Origin: Lunatibacter sp035460985
Lineage (GTDB): Bacteria; Bacteroidota; Bacteroidia; Cytophagales; Cyclobacteriaceae
NCBI GenBank assembly: GCA_035460985.1
Contig: DATHWC010000114.1
Location: forward strand, 1 to 64,000
Direction: 5' to 3'
Length of the DNA: 64,000 bases
Shown here: one piece after another, positions 43,180 through 52,977 of the stretch
Numbering within the stretch: the first letter of the stretch is position 1
Layout of the letters: each line of letters begins with the position of its first letter
Translations under genes and position numbers: made by a program
Notes under the pieces: model-generated
Databases searched by the model: none
What the model was told of the DNA's origin: nothing
Seen by the model: only the letters and a program-made list of their open reading frames with translations

Positions 43180-44157
43180 ATGATGAAAAGGTTTTACCTG
43201 TATAGGAGTGTCATCGTTTGTTTACCCCTATTGGTTTTATTTTCTATTCCCCTAGCTGCTCAGCAGGATGCTCAGTTTACGCAGTATATGTACAACGGCC
43301 TCTTTTATAATCCTGCATTTTCCGGAAAGGATGCAGGATACTCCTTCTCTGCTTTGCATAGAAGTCAGTGGCTTTCGTATACAACGGGCACAGGAGGGGG
43401 CGGGGCGCCAACCACCCAGCTTGTGACAGTCTCCGGCGGGTTTGAGCAAACGAACCTTGGGTTTGGCCTTACTGTTGTCAACGATGACATTGGCATCTCA
43501 AACAACCAGGAAATTAATCTATCTTTGGCCTATCATTTAAGAGTGGGTAGGGGGAAACTTAGTTTTGGGGCTTCAGGAGGGTTTTTTTCCAGTACATTGA
43601 AGTACGATGAATTGAACCCGGTAAATCCAGATCCAAGCCTGCCAAGCGCAGGTAGGGAAAATCAGATTAACAACAGCTTTTCCTTTGGTATTTTGTATGA
43701 CCGAAGCAACTTTTATGCTGGGGCAAGTACAAGGCATTTTAACGAACCAGAGTTTGATTTTGGGGATGGTGCCCTGGGAAACCAACTTGAACGGCATCAT
43801 TATTTATTAGTCGGCTACAGAATAAACACTTTTGCATTGTTCAGTGTTGAACCAAGTATATTATTAAAATCAGTATCTTTGAATAATTTTTCTTATGACG
43901 TTAGCGTTATAGGCACGTATAACAAAAAAATTAGTCTAGGGCTGGCATATAGAGGAGAAGAATCAGCATCGGTTTTGCTGGGATATAGTTTGTTGAGGGA
44001 TAATTCCTTACGTCTAGGGTATGCCTTTGACTTGGTCGTGGGAGGTCTTGAAGCAAAGTCCCCTACAACACACGAATTTATGTTAACTTACGATCTTCCC
44101 CAAGCCAGAAAAGAATTGGAAAGGGTTATACAGCGGACACCGAGGTTTAGATTTTAA
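43180..44157 (+). CDS. porP: PorP/SprF family type IX secretion system outer-membrane protein
   Basis: The 325-residue protein has a signal peptide (cleavage near 28, after LAAQ). The family opening is clear: QDAQFTQYMYNGLFYNPAFSGK, LHRSQWL, a beta-strand-rich body, and a closing LRLGYAFDLVVGG with HEFMLTYDL. PorP/SprF proteins are outer-membrane parts of the type IX secretion system and often help deliver a specific cargo adhesin. It lies directly before gldK, the classic T9SS core order. Confidence 0.92.
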   Translation: MMKRFYLYRSVIVCLPLLVLFSIPLAAQQDAQFTQYMYNGLFYNPAFSGKDAGYSFSALHRSQWLSYTTGTGGGGAPTTQLVTVSGGFEQTNLGFGLTVVNDDIGISNNQEINLSLAYHLRVGRGKLSFGASGGFFSSTLKYDELNPVNPDPSLPSAGRENQINNSFSFGILYDRSNFYAGASTRHFNEPEFDFGDGALGNQLERHHYLLVGYRINTFALFSVEPSILLKSVSLNNFSYDVSVIGTYNKKISLGLAYRGEESASVLLGYSLLRDNSLRLGYAFDLVVGGLEAKSPTTHEFMLTYDLPQARKELERVIQRTPRFRF

Positions 44158-44159
44158 AA

Positions 44160-44186
44160 TTGATAGTAAAAAACCAAATAAATTTG
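44160..44186 (+). promoter_or_regulatory. Promoter-like motif for gldKLMN
   Basis: TAAATTTG (44179-44186) fits TAnnTTTG, with TTG at 44160-44162, 16 bases upstream. The leader to the gldK ATG would be about 80 bases. Confidence 0.45.
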
Positions 44187-44271
44187 TGTTTTTCTATTAT
44201 TTTCTTCTAAATTTCGATTTCTTTGGTGAGTTAAATAGTTGAAATTGAATGTAGTTAATTTATTGTCATTT

Positions 44272-45366
44272 ATGTTACGAAAAATGAACTCGCGTTATTT
44301 TGCTCTCGCAATTGGGCTTGTGGTTGCGACGCTACTTCAAAGTTGCGGGCTTTTTGGAAGCAAGGGTGCGGCTAGCGAAAAGCTGAATAGAAGGGGTGAA
44401 GTTACAGGGGTTCCGAAGCGATCCGGCTGGCAACAAGCACTACCCGATCAGATGGTACCCGTAAAAGCCGGCACGTTTTGGATGGGCCAAGCGGACGAGG
44501 ACATATCTCTGAGTATGTCATCGATGAACAAGCAGGTCACTATCTCAGAATTCTTTATGGATAAGTATGAAGTATCCAACAACAAATACAGACAATTTTT
44601 AGAATCTGTACGCATGGGAGAACTGGCCTTGGGCACTCCTACTACACAAGCCGAACCTCCTCAATTTAATATTGAAGAATTAATTCCTGACACTACAGTA
44701 TGGACCAACAGCTTTACGCATCATTACGGTGACCCATTGATGCAATATTACTTTGATCATCCGGCGTTTGATGACTATCCTGTAGTTGGAGTGAGTTGGA
44801 ATCAAGCTAAGCAATTCTGTGAATGGAAATCCTATCACATGAACGCCAATGATCAGTCGGAATTTGATATGCCTAAATTCAGACTGCCTTTCGAAGCTGA
44901 ATGGGAATATGCAGCCAAAGGCGGGAAAGATATCGCCAAATACCCCTGGGGAGGTCCGTACCTTAAAAATCGCCGGGGATGCTTAATGGCCAATTTCAAA
45001 CCAGGAAGGGGCAATTATATTGATGACGGATTTGCGTACACCGCTCCGGTAGATGCCTTTGCGCCTAACGGCTACGGGTTGTATAATATGGCAGGCAATG
45101 TCTCGGAATGGGTAGAGGATGCTTATAATCCAGCAGCGAATGCTCTAGTGTGGGACATGAACCCAACTTACTTTGATGAAAACGAACCCCGAAAGGTAGT
45201 TCGCGGAGGATCTTGGAAAGATGTTGCCCATTATCTGGAAACTAGTACAAGAAATTATGAATTCCAGGATTTGCAAACTGCTCATATAGGATTCAGAACA
45301 GCCATGACTTATATAGGTAGATCTGGCTCCATGAGCGTGAAGTCCAACCGAAGAAGTAGAAGATAA
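44272..45366 (+). CDS. gldK: Type IX secretion system / gliding lipoprotein GldK
   Basis: From the ATG at 44272 the product has 364 residues with a lipobox LLQSC. An ATG four codons later (44284) is an alternative, and a TTG eleven codons earlier is less likely. The body is an FGE-sulfatase fold: MVPVKAGTFWMGQAD, VSISEFFMDKYEVSNNKYRQFLES-like text, PVVGVSWNQAKQFCEWKS, FRLPFEAEWEYAAKGG, YNMAGNVSEWVEDAY, VVRGGSWKD and HIGFRTAM. GldK forms the outer-membrane ring with GldN in the T9SS. It opens the gldKLMN set. Confidence 0.94.
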   Translation: MLRKMNSRYFALAIGLVVATLLQSCGLFGSKGAASEKLNRRGEVTGVPKRSGWQQALPDQMVPVKAGTFWMGQADEDISLSMSSMNKQVTISEFFMDKYEVSNNKYRQFLESVRMGELALGTPTTQAEPPQFNIEELIPDTTVWTNSFTHHYGDPLMQYYFDHPAFDDYPVVGVSWNQAKQFCEWKSYHMNANDQSEFDMPKFRLPFEAEWEYAAKGGKDIAKYPWGGPYLKNRRGCLMANFKPGRGNYIDDGFAYTAPVDAFAPNGYGLYNMAGNVSEWVEDAYNPAANALVWDMNPTYFDENEPRKVVRGGSWKDVAHYLETSTRNYEFQDLQTAHIGFRTAMTYIGRSGSMSVKSNRRSRR

Positions 45367-45422
45367 CAGATACCTTTAATAGACAATCAAACTTATAATC
45401 ACCCCTCTTTTTAAAAAAACGT

Positions 45423-46238
45423 ATGTCAACAACAAACAAAAAATCCTTATCTTATAGGTTCTATACAGACGTTATGCCAAAGATTTACGGCATTGGCGCA
45501 GCAGTTGTAATTTTGGGAGCAATGTTTAAAATCCTTGACTGGCCTTTCGCTAATCTTATGATAGGTGTAGGGTTGAGTACTGAGGCAGTAATATTTTTTC
45601 TCTCGGCATTTGAGCCAAAAAACGAAGAAATTGATTGGACAAAAGTGTATCCGGAATTAGCCGAAGGAGAAAATGCCGGTGCTACTCCAATAGCAAGAAA
45701 GGCCTCACCTGTACAGACGGATCAGACTGCGCAAAAATTGGACAGTCTGCTCGAAAATGCTAAAATCGGTCCGGATCTGATCGAAAGTTTGGGTAAAGGA
45801 ATCCAAAACTTAGCCACATCTGCGCAGAAAATGGGCAACATATCTGAGGCTACTTTAGCAACTAACGAGTATACGCAAAACCTAAAGAAAGCTTCTACTT
45901 CACTTGTGTCTATTAACACTTCATATGAGAAGACCGCTACAGCACTCGCAGAAATGACATCTGCCTCGCAGGATGCCAAACAATATAGGGAGCAAGTAGT
46001 CAATGTGACGAAAAGCCTGGGAGCGCTGAATAATATTTATGAAATGGAACTACAGGAAACAGAAAGCCATGTGAAAGTAATTAATAAATTTTACTCCAAT
46101 ATTGCGGCCGCTATGGAAGGTCTCAATGAGGCGGGCAAAGAAACCCAGTCTTTCAAAACAGAATTGGCAAAACTTAATTCAAACGTGAATGCATTGAATA
46201 AAATTTATGGTGGTATGCTTACTGCCATGAAATCCTAA
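45423..46238 (+). CDS. gldL: Type IX secretion / gliding motor protein GldL
   Basis: The 271-residue protein has two membrane segments near the N-terminus (IYGIGAAVVILGAMFKILDW and NLMIGVGLSTEAVIFFLSAF) and a long cytoplasmic coiled coil (about 95-270). GldL and GldM form the proton-driven motor of the T9SS. The Lys and Glu of the first two helices (K in AMFKIL, E in STEAV) are the places where proton-path residues lie in the family. It lies between gldK and gldM in the usual order. Confidence 0.93.
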   Translation: MSTTNKKSLSYRFYTDVMPKIYGIGAAVVILGAMFKILDWPFANLMIGVGLSTEAVIFFLSAFEPKNEEIDWTKVYPELAEGENAGATPIARKASPVQTDQTAQKLDSLLENAKIGPDLIESLGKGIQNLATSAQKMGNISEATLATNEYTQNLKKASTSLVSINTSYEKTATALAEMTSASQDAKQYREQVVNVTKSLGALNNIYEMELQETESHVKVINKFYSNIAAAMEGLNEAGKETQSFKTELAKLNSNVNALNKIYGGMLTAMKS

Positions 46239-46295
46239 TCAAGTATTTGCTTCAAATTCATGTTACATTTTGTTCCTGAAAAATTAAAATAAATT

Positions 46296-47897
46296 ATGGC
46301 GGGTGGTAAAGAAACACCAAGACAGCGGATGATCGGTATGATGTACCTGGTCCTCACGGCTCTTTTGGCCTTACAAATAAGTAATCAGATATTGCAGAAG
46401 TTCATTTTGTTGAATGATGGTTTGGAGCGAACTTCCAACAATTACATTCAAAAAAATGAGTTCTCCTTAGATATTATTGCTTCAACTGTTGAACAACAGG
46501 GAAACAATGAGAAAGACCTTCCTAAAGTGGCCGCAGCCCAACAGATAAGGACAAAAAGCAGGGACGTTTACAAATACTTGGAAGACATCAAACTGAGTCT
46601 TATACAGCAGGCAAATTTGCTCAATGATGAAGGCAATTTTAGAACCGCGGCATTAAAGAATGTAGAAATTCCCGGAAACCTGTTTAATAATAATCGGGTA
46701 GGATATGAAATGCAGGAAAAGTTAAACGAGTATCCTACAGAAGTCAACGGTATATTATCCAGCTTAGGCATAAATTCCTCTTTTGGAGATATCGCTAAGG
46801 ATGCAAGTGAAATCGATTTGTTCAAAAATGACAGGGAAGTAAATTACAAAGATTATGTAAATCTGAATTATGTGAAATCCCCGGTCGGAGCTGTGTTGGC
46901 AATCCTCAGTCAGCATCAAAACGAAGTCTTGAACATTGAGAGTGAAGCCCTTACGGCAATCACAAATTCTTTGGGTTCATTCATATTTGAAGCAGACAGG
47001 CTTATGGCACGAGTTGCCGCAAACTCCAATGTGGTGGCTGCGGGAACCAAATTTGAAGCAGATCTATTTATCGCTTCGGCCTCCTCAGGAGCAGAACTTA
47101 GAATGTCTGCTGACGGGCGTACTGTGCCAGTGGTGGATGGTTTTGGAAAGATTGAATTTCCTGTGGCTCCTGCTTCCAGTTACGATGATAGGGGATTGGC
47201 CAGAAGGACCTTACGTGGTGAGATTATCGTTCCAATTGGTGGGGTAGACAGTCTGATTTCGGTAGATTACGAATACTTTGTTGCCCAGCCATTGATAAAG
47301 GTTTCCTCAGTTGTGGTTAGCCAACTTTACGCTGAATGTGCCAACGATTTAAACATCGACGTACCTGCCTTGGGGAATGCCTATGCTCCCGAATTTTCCG
47401 TTACAGGTGGACAGGCCATTAAAGGGCAGCGTGCTGGGGATGTTACCATTATACCTGGACGAAGTGGCAAAGTAGTTATTGGCGTATCCAGTGGAGGCAA
47501 TCGAATTGGATCTGTTGATTATGATATTAGGCCTGTGCCTGCGCCGACGGTGAGAGCATTTAATGGAGATACACCTATAGATTTCCAAAATCCGTTCCCT
47601 TTTCCAGGTCCACGATCTCTACAGATTAGAGCTATACCCGAACCAACCTTTGCACAGACTATGTCAAGGGATTCGAATTTTGAAGTTACTTCTGGTGAGG
47701 TGCGGTTGGTAAGGAATGACGTTCCGAGGGCATCAGTAAGGATATCTGGCAGGAATGTTTCAACCACTAGTCTGTTAGCAGAAGCCCAAGCAGGGGATAA
47801 ACTGGTAATAATCATAAACGAAGTAACGCGAACAAATTTCCAAGGAAATAAAATCGCAAGTCCTTTTAATGAGGTTTATAGTTTGTCCATACGCTAA
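46296..47897 (+). CDS. gldM: Type IX secretion / gliding motor protein GldM
   Basis: The 533-residue protein has the hallmark start MAGGKETPRQRMIGMMYLVL, followed by one membrane helix to about residue 34. A long periplasmic helical domain (to about 225) and beta-rich domains follow, of the kind that stack into the GldM shaft (segments VVAAGTKFEADLFIASAS, SVVVSQLYAECANDLNIDVPALG). GldM spans the periplasm from the GldL motor to the GldK/GldN ring. Length is normal for the family. Confidence 0.94.
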   Translation: MAGGKETPRQRMIGMMYLVLTALLALQISNQILQKFILLNDGLERTSNNYIQKNEFSLDIIASTVEQQGNNEKDLPKVAAAQQIRTKSRDVYKYLEDIKLSLIQQANLLNDEGNFRTAALKNVEIPGNLFNNNRVGYEMQEKLNEYPTEVNGILSSLGINSSFGDIAKDASEIDLFKNDREVNYKDYVNLNYVKSPVGAVLAILSQHQNEVLNIESEALTAITNSLGSFIFEADRLMARVAANSNVVAAGTKFEADLFIASASSGAELRMSADGRTVPVVDGFGKIEFPVAPASSYDDRGLARRTLRGEIIVPIGGVDSLISVDYEYFVAQPLIKVSSVVVSQLYAECANDLNIDVPALGNAYAPEFSVTGGQAIKGQRAGDVTIIPGRSGKVVIGVSSGGNRIGSVDYDIRPVPAPTVRAFNGDTPIDFQNPFPFPGPRSLQIRAIPEPTFAQTMSRDSNFEVTSGEVRLVRNDVPRASVRISGRNVSTTSLLAEAQAGDKLVIIINEVTRTNFQGNKIASPFNEVYSLSIR

Positions 47898-47948
47898 CAC
47901 ACAGGTTTTGACGTTACTTATTTAGTAAGTTATTAAAGAAAAGAAATT

Positions 47949-48758
47949 ATGAAAGCAACGGGTAAGTATTCTCTCATTACATCCATCCTGCTTATATTTA
48001 TTGTGAATCTTGATGTCTTGGCCCAGCAGCCCACCTCGCAATTCGATGGAGGAGACAATCCTAGGTCTATTATGGATACCACCTTTTCGGTGTTGCCCAT
48101 TCGGGAAGATGATAAAATGTACCAAATGGGGGTGTGGAGAAGAATAGACCTTCGGGAGAAATACAACCTTCCTTTCTATGGAACGGGTGGGCTAAAGCTT
48201 GGAGGAATCGTAAGGAATATTTTAGGGGCGGTGCAGTCGGGTATGCTTAAGCCCTATGCGGATGAGGACTTTACGCAAGAATTAGGTATTACCGATTTTG
48301 AAACAAATTTTTGGATCAATGAATTGGGTGACAGTATTTTTGTGAGGGATCTTTATTATGTGGATTTTAAGGAAGATTTTCTTTTTGACAAGAATAGAGC
48401 CGAGATTAAGTTTGACATCAAATACTTGCAATTGGTTATGCCTTCTGAGACCAACAGTAATGCTGGTGAAAGGACTATAGGGTATTTCAAATACAAGGAT
48501 TTCTACAATCATTTTAAAAACGACCCTGATGCGAAATGGCTGAACTTTCAAAATACCTCTAAAAACCTCCCATACGATCAAGCCTTTGACATGCGGTTGT
48601 TTAAATCTGTGGTTAGAAAATACACTAACCCGGATAATGCGTTAATTGCGGATATGGTGGACAATAGCCAACCCAACGCACGTATGCAGGCGTATCTCAA
48701 ATCTCTTGAATTTGAATATGGATTGCTGGAATGGGAAAATGATCTTTGGGAATGGTAA
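47949..48758 (+). CDS. gldN: Type IX secretion / gliding protein GldN
   Basis: The 269-residue protein has a signal peptide (cleavage near 25, after LAQQ) and the family pattern DKMYQMGVWRRIDLREKYNLPFYG, ILGAVQSGMLKPYADEDF, and EWLEWENDLWEW-like end text (YGLLEWENDLWEW). GldN binds GldK in the periplasmic ring under the outer membrane. It is followed by a strong terminator at 48767-48795, which closes the T9SS operon. Confidence 0.93.
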   Translation: MKATGKYSLITSILLIFIVNLDVLAQQPTSQFDGGDNPRSIMDTTFSVLPIREDDKMYQMGVWRRIDLREKYNLPFYGTGGLKLGGIVRNILGAVQSGMLKPYADEDFTQELGITDFETNFWINELGDSIFVRDLYYVDFKEDFLFDKNRAEIKFDIKYLQLVMPSETNSNAGERTIGYFKYKDFYNHFKNDPDAKWLNFQNTSKNLPYDQAFDMRLFKSVVRKYTNPDNALIADMVDNSQPNARMQAYLKSLEFEYGLLEWENDLWEW

Positions 48759-48766
48759 GATTTAGG

Positions 48767-48795
48767 AAGCGGGTTGAAAAACCCGCTTTTTTTAT
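48767..48795. terminator. Rho-independent terminator shared by gldN and uvrC
   Basis: AAGCGGGTT (48767-48775), loop GAAA, AACCCGCTT (48780-48788) and a T-run on the plus strand. It lies between convergent gene ends. Confidence 0.85.
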
Positions 48796-50618
48796 TCAGC
48801 AGTCTCCAAGTTTTTTAAATGCTTTAATAGCTTTTCCGTTTTATCCTTTCCGATGAGGGATTCCAATTTCTCTTTTTCCGCTTCCTTTATTTTTCTCACG
48901 GATTTGAAATGGGAAAGTAGTTTCTCCGCCGTTCCAGGTCCAATTCCTTCAATATCCGTAAGCTGGGTTCCAAAGGCTTTTTTGCTACGTACATCCCTAT
49001 GAAACGTGATTGCAAATCGGTGGGCCTCATCCCGTATCCGTTGTAGCAATCGGAGAGACTCGGATTTCTTATCGATGTAAATTGGATAACTGTCTTCCGG
49101 AAAATAAATTTCTTCCAACCGCTTTGCAATTCCTATGATGGGAATTTTTCCATAAATCCCCAATGAGCGGAGTGCTTCGACAGAAGCCGACAATTGGCCT
49201 TTTCCGCCATCAATTACAATTAGTTTTGGAAGAGGTTTTTCTTCCTCTACTAAGCGTTTATACCTTCTTCCGACTACCTCAGTCATGCTGGCAAAATCAT
49301 TGGGTCCCTCCACAGTCTTGATATGGTAGTGACGGTACTCTTTGTTGGCTGGTTTTCCGTTCAGAAAGCAAACCATACTTGCGACCGGACTGGTTCCCTG
49401 AATGTTCGAATTGTCAAAGCATTCTATATGGTCGGGTAGTTCGGATAAGGAGAGGTCATTTTGTAGTTGCCGGAGAACCCTGTTCTTTTTATCCTCATTT
49501 TCCCCCGCAAGTAAAGCTTTCTCTTTTTTATAATACAGAGCATTTTTCAATGAAAGCTCGATTAGTTTTTTCTTATCGCCGATTTTTGGCTGAGTAATTT
49601 GAAAGCCATCTATTTCATCTTCAAAGGGTATGTTTGCGATGATTTCCTTGGCGTCACTTTGAAATTGATCCCTTAGGCGGATGATGGCCGTAAGCAGCAA
49701 TTCCGAAGGTTCTTCATCCAGTCTTTTTTTAAGTTCGACCGTTTTGGACAGAATAAGTGCTCCGTTTTTGATTCGCAAGTAGTTGACGAAGGCAAATTTT
49801 TCATCACTTACTATGGAGAAAACATCAAGGCTATTAACAGACGGACTGATGACGAGTGACTTTGCTTGGTATTTTTCCAGTAAATCCAGTTTTTCTTTGT
49901 ACCGTTGTGCGGATTCGAAGGCCAGCTTTTCAGCTGCTTCTTGCATTGCCTCTTTAAAGTGGTTTTTGGCGACTCCCAAGTTTCCCTTAAGAATATGCTT
50001 TGCCTGCTCTATTTCGTTTAGGTAGTCTGATTCTGATTGATATTCCTCACAGGGTCCCAGGCAATTTCCGATGTGGTATTCAAGACATACCTTGTATTTT
50101 TTCTCACGCAGTTTGTAGTGAGAGAGGTCCAGCTTGCAGGTCCTTATGGTGAACAAGGACCGGATCAGTTCCAGCACATTATTCATGCCTTTGACGCTTG
50201 CAAATGGCCCGAAATAAGTTCCTCTTGAAGGGATTACCCTTCGGGTAGCATATATCCTTGGAAAGGATTCTTTAGTCAATAAAAGGTACGGGTAGGTCTT
50301 GTCATCCTTGAGTAGAATGTTATATCTGGGTTGTGATTTTTTGATCAGGTTGTTTTCAAGCAAAAGTGCATCAAATTCGGAGTTCACCATGGTGAATTCG
50401 ATTCTCTTGATCTCCTTCACCATGCGCCTGGTCTTTCGGTTGATGCCAATATTGTTCCCGAAATAGCTGGCTACCCGCTTTTTAAGGCTTTTGGCTTTTC
50501 CAACATAGATTAACTCTCCCTCAGAATTATAGTATCGATATACACCGGGCTGGTCCGGAAGAAGATGGTACTCCGCTGTACTGTAGGAAGGGGAATCTAG
50601 GTTAGGATTATTTTCCAT
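48792..50618 (-). CDS. uvrC: Excinuclease ABC subunit C
   Basis: UvrC makes both cuts beside a lesion in nucleotide-excision repair. The 608-residue protein has the GIY-YIG nuclease domain (about 20-95: QPGVYRYYNSEGELIYVGKAKSL), a UVR UvrB-binding helix pair (about 200-235), an RNase H-like endonuclease (VIDGGKGQL) and a C-terminal helix-hairpin-helix (IEGIGPGTAEKLL). The ATG at 50618 is preferred to a TTG five codons earlier. It follows the penicillin-binding protein gene by 39 bases on the same strand, an unusual coupling. Confidence 0.96.
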   Translation of the reverse strand: MENNPNLDSPSYSTAEYHLLPDQPGVYRYYNSEGELIYVGKAKSLKKRVASYFGNNIGINRKTRRMVKEIKRIEFTMVNSEFDALLLENNLIKKSQPRYNILLKDDKTYPYLLLTKESFPRIYATRRVIPSRGTYFGPFASVKGMNNVLELIRSLFTIRTCKLDLSHYKLREKKYKVCLEYHIGNCLGPCEEYQSESDYLNEIEQAKHILKGNLGVAKNHFKEAMQEAAEKLAFESAQRYKEKLDLLEKYQAKSLVISPSVNSLDVFSIVSDEKFAFVNYLRIKNGALILSKTVELKKRLDEEPSELLLTAIIRLRDQFQSDAKEIIANIPFEDEIDGFQITQPKIGDKKKLIELSLKNALYYKKEKALLAGENEDKKNRVLRQLQNDLSLSELPDHIECFDNSNIQGTSPVASMVCFLNGKPANKEYRHYHIKTVEGPNDFASMTEVVGRRYKRLVEEEKPLPKLIVIDGGKGQLSASVEALRSLGIYGKIPIIGIAKRLEEIYFPEDSYPIYIDKKSESLRLLQRIRDEAHRFAITFHRDVRSKKAFGTQLTDIEGIGPGTAEKLLSHFKSVRKIKEAEKEKLESLIGKDKTEKLLKHLKNLETAE

Positions 50619-50657
50619 TGGTATAGCTGACAACCTCGGGCATAAATGCCCTCGACG

Positions 50658-52970
50658 CTAGAAGTCTGTAGTATTCGTGTCGTATTCAAACTCATCAAAC
50701 TGGTTTCGGTCGAAATCATACATAGAGCAATCTATTTCAACGCTCAGGGGTCTCTCGGGTCTGGGGAACGGCCCTTTGGTGATTCCCAAGGATGCATCCT
50801 CATATACCTTGGCCATAAAGTTGGTCCAGATAGGCCGTGCTGTACGGGAGCCTTGACCACTAATCCAACTTCGAAAGTGAATAGCACGGTCATCCCCACC
50901 TACCCAAACTCCACTGACCAGATCCTTGGTGACCCCCATATACCAACCATCGGAAGCATTTTGGGTGGTTCCAGTCTTTCCGCCGATTTCGTTACCTTGA
51001 TCTCTAAGAGCCCAAGGAACGCCCTGGCTGGTGCCACCTTCCTCTTCTGTTCCACCCCGAAGCATGTATAGCATCAAGTAAGCGTGTTCTTCACTCATTG
51101 CGGGCTTCTTTTTGGGGATAAACTGGTGTAAAATATTTCCATTTTTATCCTCAATCCGGTCTATATAAATCGGCGTAATATGTTCCCCCTTGTTGGCAAA
51201 TGTGCTAAATGCGCCAACCATCTCTATTATTGATACATCACTAGTACCCAAGGCCAATGCGGGAACCTCATCTAAATCACTCGTAATCCCCAATCTATGG
51301 GCTGTTTCAACGACAACCCTAGGGCTGAGTTTTTTCATCATATACGCGGTCACGGAATTTACGGATTGGGCCATGGCCTTCCGTATCGTCATCCTTTCGT
51401 ATGTAAACTTATTATTTGAGTTACTCGGTCTCCATGTAGGTTGGTTAGGAATATTAACTTCGACCGGTTGGTCGATCACCATATAGCAAGGACCATAGCC
51501 ATTCTCTATGGCAGCGGCATACACGAATGGCTTGAACGTGGAACCGGGCTGCCTTTTTCCCTGCTTAACGTGGTCGTACTTGAAATGCTTGTGATTTATT
51601 CCACCAACCCACGCTTTGATGTGACCAGTGTGTGGGTCCATAGAGACAAACCCAGCTTGTAGGAATTTTTTATAATGCCTCATGGAATCCATTGTGCTCA
51701 TCAGCGTATCTACTTCGCCCTTTTCCCAAGAAAACACACGCATTTTTTTCTTTTCATTCAACTTATATTGAATTGAATCTTCATTGGTCTCATATCTCCG
51801 TTTCAGGTTCCTGTAAGCATCTGTACGCAACACCGCATTTTCTATAAAATTCGGTATGGCTCTCCCGCGATTGTCTATCCACGGTTCCCTATTGCCAACT
51901 TCTGCATCAAATTTATTTTGCAAATCTGCCATATGATCTTGTATGGCATCTTCCGCATACTGCTGAATCCGACTGTCCACGGTGGCATAAATCCTCAAAC
52001 CATCTCCAAATAAGTCGTAGGTTGATCCGTCCGGCTTGAGGTTTTCACGGGTCCATTTCAGCAAATCCGCCTTTACAACTTCCCTAAAATAAGTAGCCAA
52101 ACCACGGTTGTGGTTTTCCACGTTATAAATTAATTCTATAGGCAATTTTGAAATTGAGTCATACTGTATGGTTGTGATAAATTCATACTTCCTCATTTGA
52201 TCCAATACTGTATTTCTTCTTCTAATTGAATTTTCGGGATTGAAAACCGGGCTGTAGTAGGAAGGTGCTTTGAAAAGTCCTACCAAAGTCGCCGATTCCT
52301 GAATATTCAAGTCATTTGGTTCTTTGTTGAAAAAGGTCTTTGCCGCAGTCTTGATGCCGTATGCATTACTTCCAAAGTCTGAAGTGTTCAAGTACATGGT
52401 CAAAATCTCATCTTTGGTATATGATTTTTCCAGTTGCGTTGCTACGATCCATTCCTTAGTCTTAATGATGAGCATATTCAAGCCTGGAATTTTATTTAGG
52501 AACCCCTGCGTGTCCCGACTTCGGGTTTTAAATAGGTTCTTGGCTGTCTGCTGGCTTAGGGTACTACCCCCACCTGCGCTTTTTTGTCGCAAAAGTATCG
52601 TTTTGAACAGGACGCGAGAAAGTCCTCTAGCATCAATCCCGGAATGTTTTTCAAAACGGATGTCTTCAGTAGCTATAAGCGCATTGATTGTATTTTTGGA
52701 TAACTCACTGTAAGTTACTGGGCTTCTATTTTCTCTATAATATTTACCCAACAGATAGCCGTCGCTGGAAAACAGCTCCGAAGCCAGCTCACTTTCCGGA
52801 TTTTCAAGTGACTTGAATTCGGGCATTTCACCAAATAAACCCAAGAAATTTGAGCTTACGGCTAAAATAAAAAGCAGGAAACCAACTGTTCCTACTATGA
52901 AGATTCCCCAGAGATATCTAATGATTTTGTTAAAATCAACGGAGGAGTAAGTGTTTTTTTTCTTGGCCAT
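50658..52970 (-). CDS. Class A penicillin-binding protein 1A
   Basis: This bifunctional peptidoglycan synthase has 770 residues from the ATG at 52970. One N-terminal membrane segment (about 17-40) is followed by a glycosyltransferase 51 domain: IATEDIRFEKHSGIDARGLSR with the catalytic Glu, GGGSTLSQQTAKNLF and KEPNDLNIQESATLVGL. The transpeptidase domain has the active-site serine in PGSTFKPF, the SVN motif in AQSVNSVTAYM and KTGTTQ. A TTG-led extension that overlaps the previous gene is rejected. It lies between sprE and uvrC, with seven bases to sprE. Confidence 0.94.
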   Translation of the reverse strand: MAKKKNTYSSVDFNKIIRYLWGIFIVGTVGFLLFILAVSSNFLGLFGEMPEFKSLENPESELASELFSSDGYLLGKYYRENRSPVTYSELSKNTINALIATEDIRFEKHSGIDARGLSRVLFKTILLRQKSAGGGSTLSQQTAKNLFKTRSRDTQGFLNKIPGLNMLIIKTKEWIVATQLEKSYTKDEILTMYLNTSDFGSNAYGIKTAAKTFFNKEPNDLNIQESATLVGLFKAPSYYSPVFNPENSIRRRNTVLDQMRKYEFITTIQYDSISKLPIELIYNVENHNRGLATYFREVVKADLLKWTRENLKPDGSTYDLFGDGLRIYATVDSRIQQYAEDAIQDHMADLQNKFDAEVGNREPWIDNRGRAIPNFIENAVLRTDAYRNLKRRYETNEDSIQYKLNEKKKMRVFSWEKGEVDTLMSTMDSMRHYKKFLQAGFVSMDPHTGHIKAWVGGINHKHFKYDHVKQGKRQPGSTFKPFVYAAAIENGYGPCYMVIDQPVEVNIPNQPTWRPSNSNNKFTYERMTIRKAMAQSVNSVTAYMMKKLSPRVVVETAHRLGITSDLDEVPALALGTSDVSIIEMVGAFSTFANKGEHITPIYIDRIEDKNGNILHQFIPKKKPAMSEEHAYLMLYMLRGGTEEEGGTSQGVPWALRDQGNEIGGKTGTTQNASDGWYMGVTKDLVSGVWVGGDDRAIHFRSWISGQGSRTARPIWTNFMAKVYEDASLGITKGPFPRPERPLSVEIDCSMYDFDRNQFDEFEYDTNTTDF

Positions 52971-52977
52971 TTTTAGT